Source: CAUJGP01 sp964612425 (GTDB taxonomy: Bacteria; Bdellovibrionota; Bdellovibrionia; Bdellovibrionales; Bdellovibrionaceae). Taken from it: 64,000 bases of DNA. Under the pieces are notes generated by a model. The model worked only from the letters and a program-made list of their open reading frames with translations, had not been told where the DNA came from and ran no database searches. The position numbers were made by a program, and so were the translations under genes. Shown here piece by piece: positions 18,025 to 27,835 of this stretch (its first letter is position 1; the number at the start of each line of letters is the position of its first letter). The stretch covers positions 43,906-107,905 of the forward strand of contig CAZTDX010000004.1 of assembly GCA_964612425.1 (NCBI GenBank), written 5' to 3'.

Positions 18025-20811
18025 TTAAAAGGTGCCAAACGAAATGTGGAATGCCCATGGCTCCTCATCGCGCTTTTTATTGGTATCAAGTTTCCAGGCA
18101 AGATCCAATTTGAGGGGGCCAACGGGAGTATTATAGTGGATTCCGATTCCTGCGGCGTCACGGTAAGGGTCATCAAATTTAATTTTATCAACAGTAATAA
18201 GTCCGCCATCATAAAAGACAGCTCCCCCCACAGAGCCCCAAAGTGGAAAACGGACTTCGGATTTAATGAGGAAAAATTGGTTTCGATCTTTGAGTTGATA
18301 AGTTTCATCTGGAGAGATTAAAAGATCTGTGTTGTTAGGAAATCGCTCTTTTGTTCCTTCGTAACCTCGAATGGTTGATAGGCCCCCAAGAAAAAAACCT
18401 TTTTTATCGTAGGGAATTCCTTCCGTACCACTTAATTTTTGTAAATCACCGACTCGTAGCGAATTAGCCCAAACCACAGGGGCGGGTGGTGAGAGCGGGA
18501 GGTAGTGCGTGAAGCTGCCGGTGGATTTTAAAAACGAAAAATCTCTTGAGTTCCCCAAAAAGGGGTTGGAGTATTCCATTTGGAGTCGAGTGAGCGTTCC
18601 TTGGGTTGGATTGAGAGGATGATCCCGATAATCTATTTCCAGCGCTGGCCCTGTGGAAGCAAGGTTAATTAAAAGAATTTGATTATTAGAATTGATTTCA
18701 AAATCGCGAACGTGAGAAATATTCCACAGATCATAGGTAAAAAGAATATGAGATGTCAGGCTGTTTTCAAGTAAGAAATCCAGTTGATAAGTATCACTCG
18801 CTGTGCGTTTTTCGTAGTTTTCAACTTGAATGGCACGAGTGAAATTCATTCTTCCTTTAGTGCGGCTATCAAAAATATAAGGTTCTAAATATCCAGCAGT
18901 AACTTTAAGCTCTGGAAATTTTAATTCAGCCACATTATAATTGAGTTCAGCACGTGTAGAAATTCCGCGTGCTGTGCCTTCGATATTTCTATAAGCCACA
19001 CCAGCAAAACCTCGGACCGTCAGTTTTCGCTCATTGGTCACACCAGCACCAATATTGAAAAGTCCGGGTGGGCGCTCAGACACTTTGATGACGACCGTTC
19101 GCTCTGAGACTTGTGTTCTCTGTTCAAGAGTTTTGATTTCTACGGAATTAAACAAACCTAGTTTTTGAAGTCGGCGAGTGGACTCTTCAATTTTATAAGG
19201 AGTTAGAATTTCGCCTTCTTTAAAATCAATTTCTTTTCTAAATACATATTCTTTAGTGAGTGAGTTACCATCAATAATAATGTTGTTTACTTTTATAATG
19301 GGTCCTTCTTCTACAATGAAGTTTAGTGTAGCAAAGGTATTATCCTCATTGTATTTCACTAGGTTTTCTTTTTCATTTAATATTCTAAACTCCAGATAGC
19401 CTTTATCCTTGGCATAGGACTGAATTCTCATAATACCTTGTTCAAGCTCCGTTAATTTAAGAGCTTCGCCGGTTTTCAAATTAAGAGGTTTTGTGAGTTC
19501 GTCGACGGTTAAGTTTTTTAAACCATGAAACTCCATGCTTCGAATACGGGTCAAGGGGCCTTCGTCAAGGTTGACTGAGATTGAAATGCGATCTTTATTT
19601 TTATTATAAAGGTATCGAGTTGAAATGAGTTTTGCTTTTAAATAGCCCGAGTTTTGTAGTTCGATAATTAAATTTTTGATTCCATCTTCAAAGTTATTTC
19701 GATGAAATAAGTCGCTGCTGACAGTCTCACCACTATGGGTCTCGAGATAGGATTTGTAAAATTTCACGGGCTGTGAAAATGACCCTTGAATATCTATGGA
19801 CTCAATTTTAACGGGACTTCCTTCATTGATAGTAAAAAACAGAGAGGATTTAGCATTGATTTGTGTGATTTTCTCTTCCCCTTTTATATCCACTCGTGCA
19901 TGACCCTTTTTCCAATAAAACTCTTTTAGTTTAGTAGAAAGTTCAGCAACAATATTAGGTGACGTCGATGATAGCGTGTTAAAATCAATGGCGGATAAAA
20001 GTCGTGGTGATGGAATGATATAGTTGCCTTGAAAATTAATCGAATATTGCTCGGTTCGCTCAATATGGTAGGTGAGATCCACTACAGATTTATTGGGATT
20101 CATATGAACTTCCGGACCAGAGACTGTTGCTCGGATATAACTATTGGTTCGGAAATAATCTTGAATATCTTTTGGAATTTGGGTGACAAGTTGTGGATTA
20201 TAGATTTTATCCAAATGTCTTTTAAGAAGTCGATTGAGTCTGGTAATCAAGTCATTGTTATCTCCAGCTATAAAAATAGTACCAACCTTAAGCGGAGTTT
20301 CTTCCTGAATCTGAATATTGAGATCGACTAAATTATCTGGATAGTCAGCGACGCTTACATCGACACGGGTGTTTAGGTAGCCCTGTTCATTATAGTAGGA
20401 TTTAATTTTTTCTCTAATCTCAACTAACATTCGAGCGTCAAAGCGTTGCCCCACTTCCAACTGGAGAATCGGATTCAGATCTCGTGCATCAAAACTTGAG
20501 AGTCCAGTATAGTTAATATGCTGAATGGTTTTTAAGAATTGAAATTCTAATTTTATAAATCCCTCTTCGTTGACAAATCCTAGACTCGAATAAATGTCTT
20601 TTTCCATCAAAGAACGAAGAGCCTTGTCGAGTTCCTCTAAAGTGGGTGAGTTTGTTCCAAGACTTGGAAATTTAGTAATAAGCTCTTTTTTCTGATCAGC
20701 AGCGAGAGAGTTCCATTGGATCGGTTTCGCTATTAGGGAGGAAGCAAAGTTTAATTGTATAATAATGAAAAGTAAAGCTGTATATAAGTAATGTTTATAA
20801 ATGGAATTCAT
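18025..20811 (-). CDS. tamA: TamA/BamA-family outer-membrane protein with about seven POTRA repeats
   Basis: This is an Omp85-superfamily outer-membrane assembly protein of 928 aa. A signal peptide (ends near AKP, residue 30) is followed by a long periplasmic region. There I count seven POTRA-like units whose boundaries are marked by recurring strand-end-Gly signatures: IQHINYTG (103), VGTIFIAG (183), YSINFQG (262), IESIDIQG (343), RIRSMEFHG (430) and VNNIIIDG (515). The last POTRA ends near 582. A 16-stranded-type barrel follows, with the loop-6 VRGF/YRG motif seen as STIRGYEGTKER, and the protein ends AFHISFGTF with terminal Phe. E. coli TamA has three POTRAs and BamA five. The 4-nt overlap with tamB favours a TamA-like role; the exact orthology is inferred. 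Confidence 0.85.
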   Translation of the reverse strand: MNSIYKHYLYTALLFIIIQLNFASSLIAKPIQWNSLAADQKKELITKFPSLGTNSPTLEELDKALRSLMEKDIYSSLGFVNEEGFIKLEFQFLKTIQHINYTGLSSFDARDLNPILQLEVGQRFDARMLVEIREKIKSYYNEQGYLNTRVDVSVADYPDNLVDLNIQIQEETPLKVGTIFIAGDNNDLITRLNRLLKRHLDKIYNPQLVTQIPKDIQDYFRTNSYIRATVSGPEVHMNPNKSVVDLTYHIERTEQYSINFQGNYIIPSPRLLSAIDFNTLSSTSPNIVAELSTKLKEFYWKKGHARVDIKGEEKITQINAKSSLFFTINEGSPVKIESIDIQGSFSQPVKFYKSYLETHSGETVSSDLFHRNNFEDGIKNLIIELQNSGYLKAKLISTRYLYNKNKDRISISVNLDEGPLTRIRSMEFHGLKNLTVDELTKPLNLKTGEALKLTELEQGIMRIQSYAKDKGYLEFRILNEKENLVKYNEDNTFATLNFIVEEGPIIKVNNIIIDGNSLTKEYVFRKEIDFKEGEILTPYKIEESTRRLQKLGLFNSVEIKTLEQRTQVSERTVVIKVSERPPGLFNIGAGVTNERKLTVRGFAGVAYRNIEGTARGISTRAELNYNVAELKFPELKVTAGYLEPYIFDSRTKGRMNFTRAIQVENYEKRTASDTYQLDFLLENSLTSHILFTYDLWNISHVRDFEINSNNQILLINLASTGPALEIDYRDHPLNPTQGTLTRLQMEYSNPFLGNSRDFSFLKSTGSFTHYLPLSPPAPVVWANSLRVGDLQKLSGTEGIPYDKKGFFLGGLSTIRGYEGTKERFPNNTDLLISPDETYQLKDRNQFFLIKSEVRFPLWGSVGGAVFYDGGLITVDKIKFDDPYRDAAGIGIHYNTPVGPLKLDLAWKLDTNKKRDEEPWAFHISFGTF

Positions 20812-23800
20812 TTAAACTCCACCTTATATTCTAAGTCTAATCCGAAAATACTATTAAATGAGCTGTTGCTACCTGTTCCTACTGCGGCGCCAGGATTATT
20901 GTTTTGGCCTTCTGTTTCCTCATAAGTTAAAACACTACTGACGCGGTCATTGAGTAAGTATTGAAAGCGAAAGTTCTTTTGGTTTTCACTGATAGAGGCG
21001 GTGGCATTGAGTTTTCTTGGAATGAGTTCTTTGGAGGCAGTGAATTTATTGATCGTTTCACTTTTTGTATCATCGTAGTTGGAAGAGAACTTCACATCCA
21101 CACCGAGACTCTGTTTGATTTCTTTGTTTAATGGGTTTGCGGAAATAATGGCCGCACCTAATTGATTACCCATTTGTGTGGCTTGTTTTGAAGACTGCAT
21201 TTGAGAATCTATGGTTTGAGTTGTGACTCCTAAGGCGAGGAGTGAGATAATTTCTTGCTCTTCAAGAGGTGGTTGACTTGACAGATTTAATTGAGGAGTT
21301 TTTGCTTTTCCTTGTAAGAGGAGATTGACTTCGTATTTTTCTACGATGGAGCGCGCCGTAAAAAACAGTTCAGGATTTAATTCTGTAGGGTCATTGAATT
21401 TTACAAGACCTGATTGAATATCAAAGATTTTATCGCGAAAAAATAATTGTGCTTGAGGCTGAGTTTTTATTGAGCCCAATAAAATAGGATTTTCAGGAGG
21501 ACCTTTGACCTGTAATTGACCCGTAATAAAGCCAGCAATTTTAGGATTCTTAATTTCTACTTTTTTATCTAAGTAAATTTGTAAATCAAGGATTAGAGGA
21601 TCAAAACTCGATTTAGTAACGTTCTTTGGAAGATAAATTGATTGGCGAACTGAATTTGAGTTCCCTCCATCTTCAAAATCTTTATCCACGAAACCTTGAT
21701 TGACTCGGTAAGTTCCACTCAATGTGTATGGAAACCAGTTGCCCGAAAGCACGACATCACCGCTCCCAGAGCTTTGCACATGTTCAGGAACTTCAAGTCG
21801 AATGTTTCTGAGTTGAGCTTTAAGATCGACTCGAACATCTTTGAGGCCATTGATGACAACGGTACCATCACCAGCAATCGATCCGCCGGCGAGTGAACCC
21901 CTGATTTGTTCAATACTGATTCTTTTTTGACTGAATTCTAAGTGAGAAGAAATATGGTCAAAGAGAGCACTGAACCCTTTTATTTTTAAAGTGATATCTT
22001 TGAGATCAATATTACCATAAATCTCAGGTGATTGAAGACTCCCATCAACTCTAATTTCACCACTCACAGGACCGCTCACATCATCAAAAAAAGGTGTAAA
22101 GAGCTGGTATAATTTTAAATCGGTAAAGCCCTTGAAATTTACTTTTAATTTTTTGGGTGAGAAGTTTTCGCCCAAAGCCACGATACTCGATTTAGGACCT
22201 TTTAGAGAAAAGTCCTTAAACGAAGCAATACCTTTGTTAAAAGACATATACATGGGCTTTTCGTTTTTTAGAAAGAGTTCGTTCCTAGCGAGAAAGAGAT
22301 CTTGAACTTTTAATTCACCACTGGACTCAAATAAATTATTATTTTCAGAAAGTAAATTTAATTGCATTGATAGGAGAGAGTTATAATCGTTTCTGAGTGG
22401 ACTACCAGAAGTGAGAGCTAAAAAATCTGCAAAATTAAATTTAAAAATATTAACTTTCAGTTCTGCAGATTCTGTTTTCTTATAGGGTAACTTTAAATTC
22501 ATAAACAATTGTTTAGATAATAAATCGAGGTTGACGAATAAACCTGTTGCATCTGTTTTGAAGTTAAATTTAGAATCAGGAAGCTCTGAATCACCCAATG
22601 TCGTGTGAGTAATACTTCCTTCTAAGTTTATATCGGGCTTTAAGATATGATTATTCACCGACATATTAAAATTGATATCACCACCTAAAGTTTTCACATA
22701 CTTTGATAAAAAGGTGCTGTGTTCTAATTTAAAATTATTGCCATCGACTTTTAAGTTTAAATTTCCTTCTGGTGTTGAAGTTCCATTGACAGTTATTAAT
22801 GCATTTCCTTTTTGTAACGTGTTATTTTCTATACTGACATGTCCATTTTGAGAGTACCAAGCCCATTTAATTTCATCAAAATTTTCACCCTGAATATCAC
22901 CCTTTGATAAAAAACCATCAAACTGATAGGTGAGTTGTCCCAGTTGAAACGGGCCTTCAAACTGAGCTCTTGTTCTACCCATACCAGAAATTGTAAAAGG
23001 CACGGGAACTCTTCTTGAGAGGGAAAGAACGGCGTCTTGGGCATCAAATTGAGGACTCTCAACTAAGCCTTTTAAGTGAGATTTATTTAAATCTACATCA
23101 ATTTGAGCTAAATAATTACTATTTTGTAGTTTACCGTTGGGTGAATCTATAAGTAAGTGACCCTTTTCGTAATTGAGCTTTCCCTGAATACTTCCTAGGC
23201 CATAGCTTTCAAACCAAAAATTATCGACATTGAGTGCAATTTCTAGAGTTGCGGCATTGGAATCACCCTGAGTGCGTCCCTGAAGTTTGGCTTTACCTTC
23301 GAACTCCAATCCAGCAATATGGGAGGCATCTTGAAAGCTAAAATCATCTGATTTAAAGTCAATGGTAAAGCCTGTATTATAATTGATAACCCCTTGGGAT
23401 TGACCACTAGAGTGAGCCAGTTCAATCGCAGATTCGTAGCGAACCTCTTCTGTATCTATTGAAACAGTCCCCGTTCCAGTAAATGATTTTAATTCAATAA
23501 TGGAAGGAGGTGGGGCTTTGAACGCGGTTCTTACATCTAAGTTTTCTCCATCGAGTTTAGCTTTGCATTCAAGTTTGAATTTCTTGATTATAGAACCTTG
23601 GCAAAAAGCATTTCCTTTAACATTAAGATCAACGGGAATTTTTTCTAAATGAAGAGTCTTAAATAATTTTTGTAGATCAAAATCTTTCAAATCGACTTTG
23701 GATTCAATATCATCATGTTCAATATTCCAGCGTAAGTTTTCAAGTTGAGCATGGCCGACCTCATGTTCATATTCAATGACTTTTGATTCAAGCGTTTGAT

Positions 23801-24818
23801 TTTTAAAGTTGAGATTGGTTTCAAGACTACCGACCAGGAAGTTTTGTAAGTTAAAATTTTGAATTTTTGTTTTTAATTCAAAAGTGGGGTCATTCCAGTT
23901 TTCTAAAATCAGTTTTCCTTGAGCAGACATAGTGCCAAGGATGTTGACTTTCTGAAGCCACGTTGGGAGTAGTGATACTGGTGCCAACGTTTGAATCCAT
24001 GAGTTTATTTCTTGCGCATCTAATTTAATATCAATCATGCCTCCAAAATGAGGTTTTTGAATCACTTTTGAAAATTGAGAAAATTCTCCATCAATGCCAA
24101 CACTCGAATTTTGGGTATTAAGTTTAAAAATTTGGATGACCAAATCCTTTGGCGTTAGTGTCCCTTTGGAAAGGAGATCAGCTTTGAAAGGAGTTGTTTC
24201 GTTATTGTTATTTGAGTTTGTTGAACTCTCATTGGGGTCGGCTTTAATTAATTGAGCCGTAGTTTTTAAATTATAAAATAAGGATTGAGGCGAGGATTGA
24301 ATTAAGAGCTCACTTTGCAACTTTAAAGGATTACTCTCGTTAGATATTTTTAATTGAACTTCAGCTTTTTCAATATAAACCATTTTTATTGGAATTATTT
24401 GTAAGGAATCAAAAACGGCAGCTATCGGTAAACTTTTGATTGGATCGTTAGTTGAAGGAATTTCGTTCACTGTTAAATTCAGGTTCAAGCCTGAGAACTT
24501 AATAATACTAAATTTAATTTGACCGGCTAAGAGATTCAATAAATCGATACTGGCATCGATGGATTCAATTTTTAGCGGTGTCATCCAAGTTTGTTTAGAA
24601 GGTGGTGTAACTTCGAGTTGATCAATTTCAATTCGTGGCGGAGCGAGGTGAATCTGAAGTTTTTTTACTTCGAGGGACCATTCAGTTTTTTCATGGACTA
24701 AATATTTTACTTTATTAATTAAAAATAATGAAAGGGAGCGTTCACTGTAATTCCAAATAATGGCTAGCACACTCACAAACAATACAATGGGAATGAAAAT
24801 CCAGAGAAACTTTCTCAT
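20808..24818 (-). CDS. tamB: TamB-family translocation/assembly protein (DUF490, AsmA-like)
   Basis: This is a 1336-aa protein with a single N-terminal membrane anchor (about residues 5-25, FLWIFIPIVLFVSVLAIIW). A very long repetitive beta-strand body follows, typical of the bridge-like AsmA/TamB family. The C-terminal DUF490/TamB domain contains GSIKTQPQAQLFFRDK, the conserved LxFxDK-type motif, and IISLLALGVTT. TamB spans the periplasm and works with TamA in outer-membrane protein insertion and/or phospholipid transfer. It overlaps tamA by 4 nt downstream and the TPR gene by 4 nt upstream, forming a three-gene operon. Confidence 0.9.
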   Translation of the reverse strand: MRKFLWIFIPIVLFVSVLAIIWNYSERSLSLFLINKVKYLVHEKTEWSLEVKKLQIHLAPPRIEIDQLEVTPPSKQTWMTPLKIESIDASIDLLNLLAGQIKFSIIKFSGLNLNLTVNEIPSTNDPIKSLPIAAVFDSLQIIPIKMVYIEKAEVQLKISNESNPLKLQSELLIQSSPQSLFYNLKTTAQLIKADPNESSTNSNNNNETTPFKADLLSKGTLTPKDLVIQIFKLNTQNSSVGIDGEFSQFSKVIQKPHFGGMIDIKLDAQEINSWIQTLAPVSLLPTWLQKVNILGTMSAQGKLILENWNDPTFELKTKIQNFNLQNFLVGSLETNLNFKNQTLESKVIEYEHEVGHAQLENLRWNIEHDDIESKVDLKDFDLQKLFKTLHLEKIPVDLNVKGNAFCQGSIIKKFKLECKAKLDGENLDVRTAFKAPPPSIIELKSFTGTGTVSIDTEEVRYESAIELAHSSGQSQGVINYNTGFTIDFKSDDFSFQDASHIAGLEFEGKAKLQGRTQGDSNAATLEIALNVDNFWFESYGLGSIQGKLNYEKGHLLIDSPNGKLQNSNYLAQIDVDLNKSHLKGLVESPQFDAQDAVLSLSRRVPVPFTISGMGRTRAQFEGPFQLGQLTYQFDGFLSKGDIQGENFDEIKWAWYSQNGHVSIENNTLQKGNALITVNGTSTPEGNLNLKVDGNNFKLEHSTFLSKYVKTLGGDINFNMSVNNHILKPDINLEGSITHTTLGDSELPDSKFNFKTDATGLFVNLDLLSKQLFMNLKLPYKKTESAELKVNIFKFNFADFLALTSGSPLRNDYNSLLSMQLNLLSENNNLFESSGELKVQDLFLARNELFLKNEKPMYMSFNKGIASFKDFSLKGPKSSIVALGENFSPKKLKVNFKGFTDLKLYQLFTPFFDDVSGPVSGEIRVDGSLQSPEIYGNIDLKDITLKIKGFSALFDHISSHLEFSQKRISIEQIRGSLAGGSIAGDGTVVINGLKDVRVDLKAQLRNIRLEVPEHVQSSGSGDVVLSGNWFPYTLSGTYRVNQGFVDKDFEDGGNSNSVRQSIYLPKNVTKSSFDPLILDLQIYLDKKVEIKNPKIAGFITGQLQVKGPPENPILLGSIKTQPQAQLFFRDKIFDIQSGLVKFNDPTELNPELFFTARSIVEKYEVNLLLQGKAKTPQLNLSSQPPLEEQEIISLLALGVTTQTIDSQMQSSKQATQMGNQLGAAIISANPLNKEIKQSLGVDVKFSSNYDDTKSETINKFTASKELIPRKLNATASISENQKNFRFQYLLNDRVSSVLTYEETEGQNNNPGAAVGTGSNSSFNSIFGLDLEYKVEFK

Positions 24819-25873
24819 AGTTCAGATTTCCATTCTTTAATCAACGTTGAGGCCATTCGGTAATTAGGATTGATTTCTACGATGGCGTTCATAAGCTCAA
24901 TGGCTTTTTCTTGCTCACCCAGTCCCCAAAAGCAAAGTGCTACTGAATAAACTTTGGCTGCAAAATTTGAGGGATCATTCGATGTTGATTGATCAATCTT
25001 TTGGATTAATGAAAGAGCCTCGGCATATTTTCGATTCAGTAATAAGAGTTCTAAATGTAACCAAGTATTTGATTCGTTGAACGTTAATTGGGGAATGAGT
25101 TTGAGGGCATGGTCAAAATCTTCTATGAAAATAAAAAAGTAAATAAATCCTTCAACCTGATTTGAGTCTGCATTTTGTGCTTTTACAAAAATATTTTCTA
25201 AAAGCGATTTTTCTTCTGGGGTAAAGGAATCAAAAGTAGGGAGTTCCTTCTGTCGTTTTTCAGTTTGGTAGCGTTCAAAAAAACGTTTGAGTTCTTCAAG
25301 TTCAAAGCGTGCTTTGAGTTCTTGACCGAGTTTGTCATTGGGAAAATGCTTAATAAATTTTTGAATGGTTTGTTTTTCAATACTGTAATTGCGACTTTGA
25401 TTAAAGACTCGAATTTGATCTAAAATCGTTTGACGATGCCGATCGTGCATTTGCACTTTACGTTGAAGTTGGTGAAACTTTACTTCTCGTTCATCTGGAA
25501 ATAAGATTTCAAATAGTTCACTATTAGAAAATTCATCTAATTTTTTTTGCTCTAAAATATAATTCTTTATTGCTTCATAAATTTTATTTTTAAAATTCGG
25601 TTCTATAAATTGCAGAGCTTTACTAAAGTAATACCAACTGACGGGATCTTCTTTTTCTATACATTCGATATTAAATTTAATGAGATCCATCATGGCATTA
25701 TTAGCAAATAAAAAATGACTAATGATATTGATGTCAATAATTGAAAATCCTCTAGCTCTCCAAAATGGAAGATATGTTTTTAAACAATCAGAGGCAGAAT
25801 CTGAATTTTTCATAAAATTAAAAATATCAGTTTCAATTTGCTTGGACAGATTTAATCTCCTCTTTTTTAACAA
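24815..25873 (-). CDS. TPR-like repeat protein upstream of tamB
   Basis: This is a largely helical protein of about 352 aa. C-terminal repeats look like tetratricopeptides (LLLNRKYAEALSLIQKI, VALCFWGLGEQEKAIELMNAIVEINPNY). It has no signal peptide, so a cytoplasmic location is likely. It is the first gene of an operon with tamB and tamA (4-nt overlaps), which hints at a role in envelope assembly or its regulation. No enzyme motif is visible. The start is uncertain. The frame opens with a TTG at 25873, a strong AAAGAGGAGA site lies just inside the frame, and the next ATG is codon 21 (25813) without a good site. Confidence 0.65.
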   Translation of the reverse strand: MLKKRRLNLSKQIETDIFNFMKNSDSASDCLKTYLPFWRARGFSIIDINIISHFLFANNAMMDLIKFNIECIEKEDPVSWYYFSKALQFIEPNFKNKIYEAIKNYILEQKKLDEFSNSELFEILFPDEREVKFHQLQRKVQMHDRHRQTILDQIRVFNQSRNYSIEKQTIQKFIKHFPNDKLGQELKARFELEELKRFFERYQTEKRQKELPTFDSFTPEEKSLLENIFVKAQNADSNQVEGFIYFFIFIEDFDHALKLIPQLTFNESNTWLHLELLLLNRKYAEALSLIQKIDQSTSNDPSNFAAKVYSVALCFWGLGEQEKAIELMNAIVEINPNYRMASTLIKEWKSEL

Positions 25874-25971
25874 AATCTAATTAGAGCGGCATCTCTTAAT
25901 TATGGAATATTAAAGAACAAAAGAGGAGATTTACTTATATAAGTTAGCCCACAGACTGGGCGAGGTTTTGA

Positions 25972-26541
25972 TTACTTTAAATTAACACGCTCGACATAGT
26001 CACCCGTCGATGTGTCGATTCGTAAAGTATCGCCCTCGTTAATATGGAGAGGAACAGTGACTATAAGTCCAGTTTGTAAAGTGGCGGGCTTGCTGCCTCC
26101 CGTAACTGTGTTACCTCGAACTCCGGGATCGGTTTTTGCAACCTTAAGATGAACAGCTTTGGGTACTTCAACCGAGATGGCGCGATCATTAAAAATTAAA
26201 ATATTTACGACCAGGTTTTCAGTTAAATAATTCGCGGCTTCAGCCACATCGTCTTTGTGCATGCAAATTTGTTCATAGCTCGACTGATCCATGAAATTAT
26301 AGCCATTATCGTCTAGATATAGGAAGGTCATCTCTTTATTTTCAACATTTGGCACACCAAATTTTTCACCAGACTTATATGTTTTTTCTAAAAGTTGACC
26401 TGTTAGTAGGTTTCTTAATTTAGTTCGAGTAAACTGATTTCCTTTACCTGGTTTAACGTGTTGGAAATCAACAACTGAGTATGGTTGGTTATCTTCAAGT
26501 AAAATTTTAAGACCTTTTTTAAAATCTGCGGTTTCGTACAT
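25972..26541 (-). CDS. efp: elongation factor P
   Basis: EF-P relieves ribosome stalling at polyproline stretches. The 189-aa protein has the three-domain length and the conserved loop VKPGKGNQFTRTKLRNLLTG with lysine 33 at the tip, the residue that is beta-lysylated in EpmAB-type organisms. Domain III ends GDTLRIDTSTGDYVERV, the typical EF-P signature. An excellent GGAGGATT site precedes the ATG. The gene encoding EpmB is 19 kb to the left in this window; EpmA was not seen. Confidence 0.96.
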   Translation of the reverse strand: MYETADFKKGLKILLEDNQPYSVVDFQHVKPGKGNQFTRTKLRNLLTGQLLEKTYKSGEKFGVPNVENKEMTFLYLDDNGYNFMDQSSYEQICMHKDDVAEAANYLTENLVVNILIFNDRAISVEVPKAVHLKVAKTDPGVRGNTVTGGSKPATLQTGLIVTVPLHINEGDTLRIDTSTGDYVERVNLK

Positions 26542-26602
26542 GCAATCCTCCGAGTGGTAGAATTTAAAATCGACTTTAAGCGCTATGTCAATACGTATCT
26601 AT

Positions 26603-27004
26603 TCAAGGGCAGAGTGATTTGAGCCAGCTGATTATAACTTGAGCAGGAGGTGATGCTTTTTCGGATACAGGACTGAGGTCAGATTCAAGGACTTTAGTCG
26701 GGGCTGACTTACAATTTTTAGGTGTTAACTTTTCAGGAGTTATTGATTTTAGAAGATTAGAATATTGCATGAGTTGGGCAAGTTCGACTTCAGAAAGTTT
26801 ATCTGAGTTCGATAAAATTTCTTTATCAGCCCAAGATTGAAAGGCCACAAGAGCTTTTACTTTTTTATCAAAAGGGTTTTTAGTCTTTAGGTATTTATCG
26901 ATGATTGTTTTTTTTGCTTCAAGTGGCGAGGCAAAAGCTTTAAGGGGGAATGTTGCCCCCATCGCTAGCGATACTAAGATAAATAAACTAATTTTAATGC
27001 TCAT
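26603..27004 (-). CDS. small periplasmic hypothetical protein
   Basis: The family is unknown. The ATG at 27002-27004 starts a signal peptide (MSIKISLFILVSLAMGATFPLKAFA), giving about 133 aa. An upstream TTG in the same frame would overlap the barrel-protein gene. The mature part is helical and Lys-rich with two Cys (KNCKSAP and the terminal SLCP), which could form one disulphide. It follows the barrel gene in the same direction with a 22-nt gap and is probably cotranscribed. No function can be read from the sequence. Confidence 0.5.
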   Translation of the reverse strand: MSIKISLFILVSLAMGATFPLKAFASPLEAKKTIIDKYLKTKNPFDKKVKALVAFQSWADKEILSNSDKLSEVELAQLMQYSNLLKSITPEKLTPKNCKSAPTKVLESDLSPVSEKASPPAQVIISWLKSLCP

Positions 27005-27026
27005 CGGAAGTTTCAATTCAGAGAGA

Positions 27027-27641
27027 TTAAATGCCAAATCCTACAAATATTTTTGCATAAGTTCCAGACATGTCTAAGTCATGAACTTGAGATGAATTAA
27101 TAGAATCCTTAGCATTTTTATACTTCATCTGCATATTACCAACTTCAGCGCCGACTAAAAAGCCAATCAAGCTTGCGCCAGCTTCAATTCCATAGCTGTA
27201 AGAAGAAACACTATCAGAGGTGATTTTGCTGAGGTCAGTTCCATTGGAAGAAAGCTTAATTTCGTTGGTATGCGAAAGACCATAAGTAAAAATTGGCCCT
27301 AAATAAATTAGGGTGTTTATAATTCGGTAGTTTACAATGAGAGATGTTCTTTTTAGTTCATTTTTTACATTTAAAATACTTGAGTTATAGGCAATGTTCA
27401 TATTTTCATATCGAAGTCCACCTCCGAGGCCAACCAAGGGTATGGTGACAATGGCGTCGAGGGTAAGACCTGCGTTGGGTGCAGCTCCGGGTAAATCTCC
27501 GCCGTAAAACCCACCTAAATTAGGTTTAGAATTTAAAGCACCATAGCCGAGGCGCGCTTCAACTAACGCCATTGAATTGTTTGATAGAACTAGGATTAAA
27601 ATTGTGACTAAACTTAATTTGTTCAAAAGATGTGATTTCAT
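27027..27641 (-). CDS. outer-membrane beta-barrel protein
   Basis: This 204-aa protein has a signal peptide (MKSHLLNKLSLVTILILVLSNNSMA). The first mature strand is LVEARLGYGAL. Glycine-rich turns (GGFYGGDLPGAAP, GLGGGLRYENM) and alternating strands follow (LIVNYRIINTLIYLGPIFTYGL), with a final strand GTYAKIFVGFGI. The pattern is that of an 8-10-stranded barrel. No ligand or pore function is evident. An AGGGGAG-type site precedes the ATG. The 194-nt gap upstream shows no clear feature. Confidence 0.6.
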   Translation of the reverse strand: MKSHLLNKLSLVTILILVLSNNSMALVEARLGYGALNSKPNLGGFYGGDLPGAAPNAGLTLDAIVTIPLVGLGGGLRYENMNIAYNSSILNVKNELKRTSLIVNYRIINTLIYLGPIFTYGLSHTNEIKLSSNGTDLSKITSDSVSSYSYGIEAGASLIGFLVGAEVGNMQMKYKNAKDSINSSQVHDLDMSGTYAKIFVGFGI

Positions 27642-27835
27642 TGAGTGCTCCCCTATTTAAATAATTACATCACTACCACACATAAGATTAGTTTTACTTC
27701 AAAAAAGGAGCAATAAAACAAATATTCTAACGCGCAGAGTACACCGCAGGATTTCTCACAACTCCAATAAAGTTTAAAATAAAATATATTTATTTATAAT
27801 TGTTTAATGTTAAAACTAATTACTCGTTGATGAAC

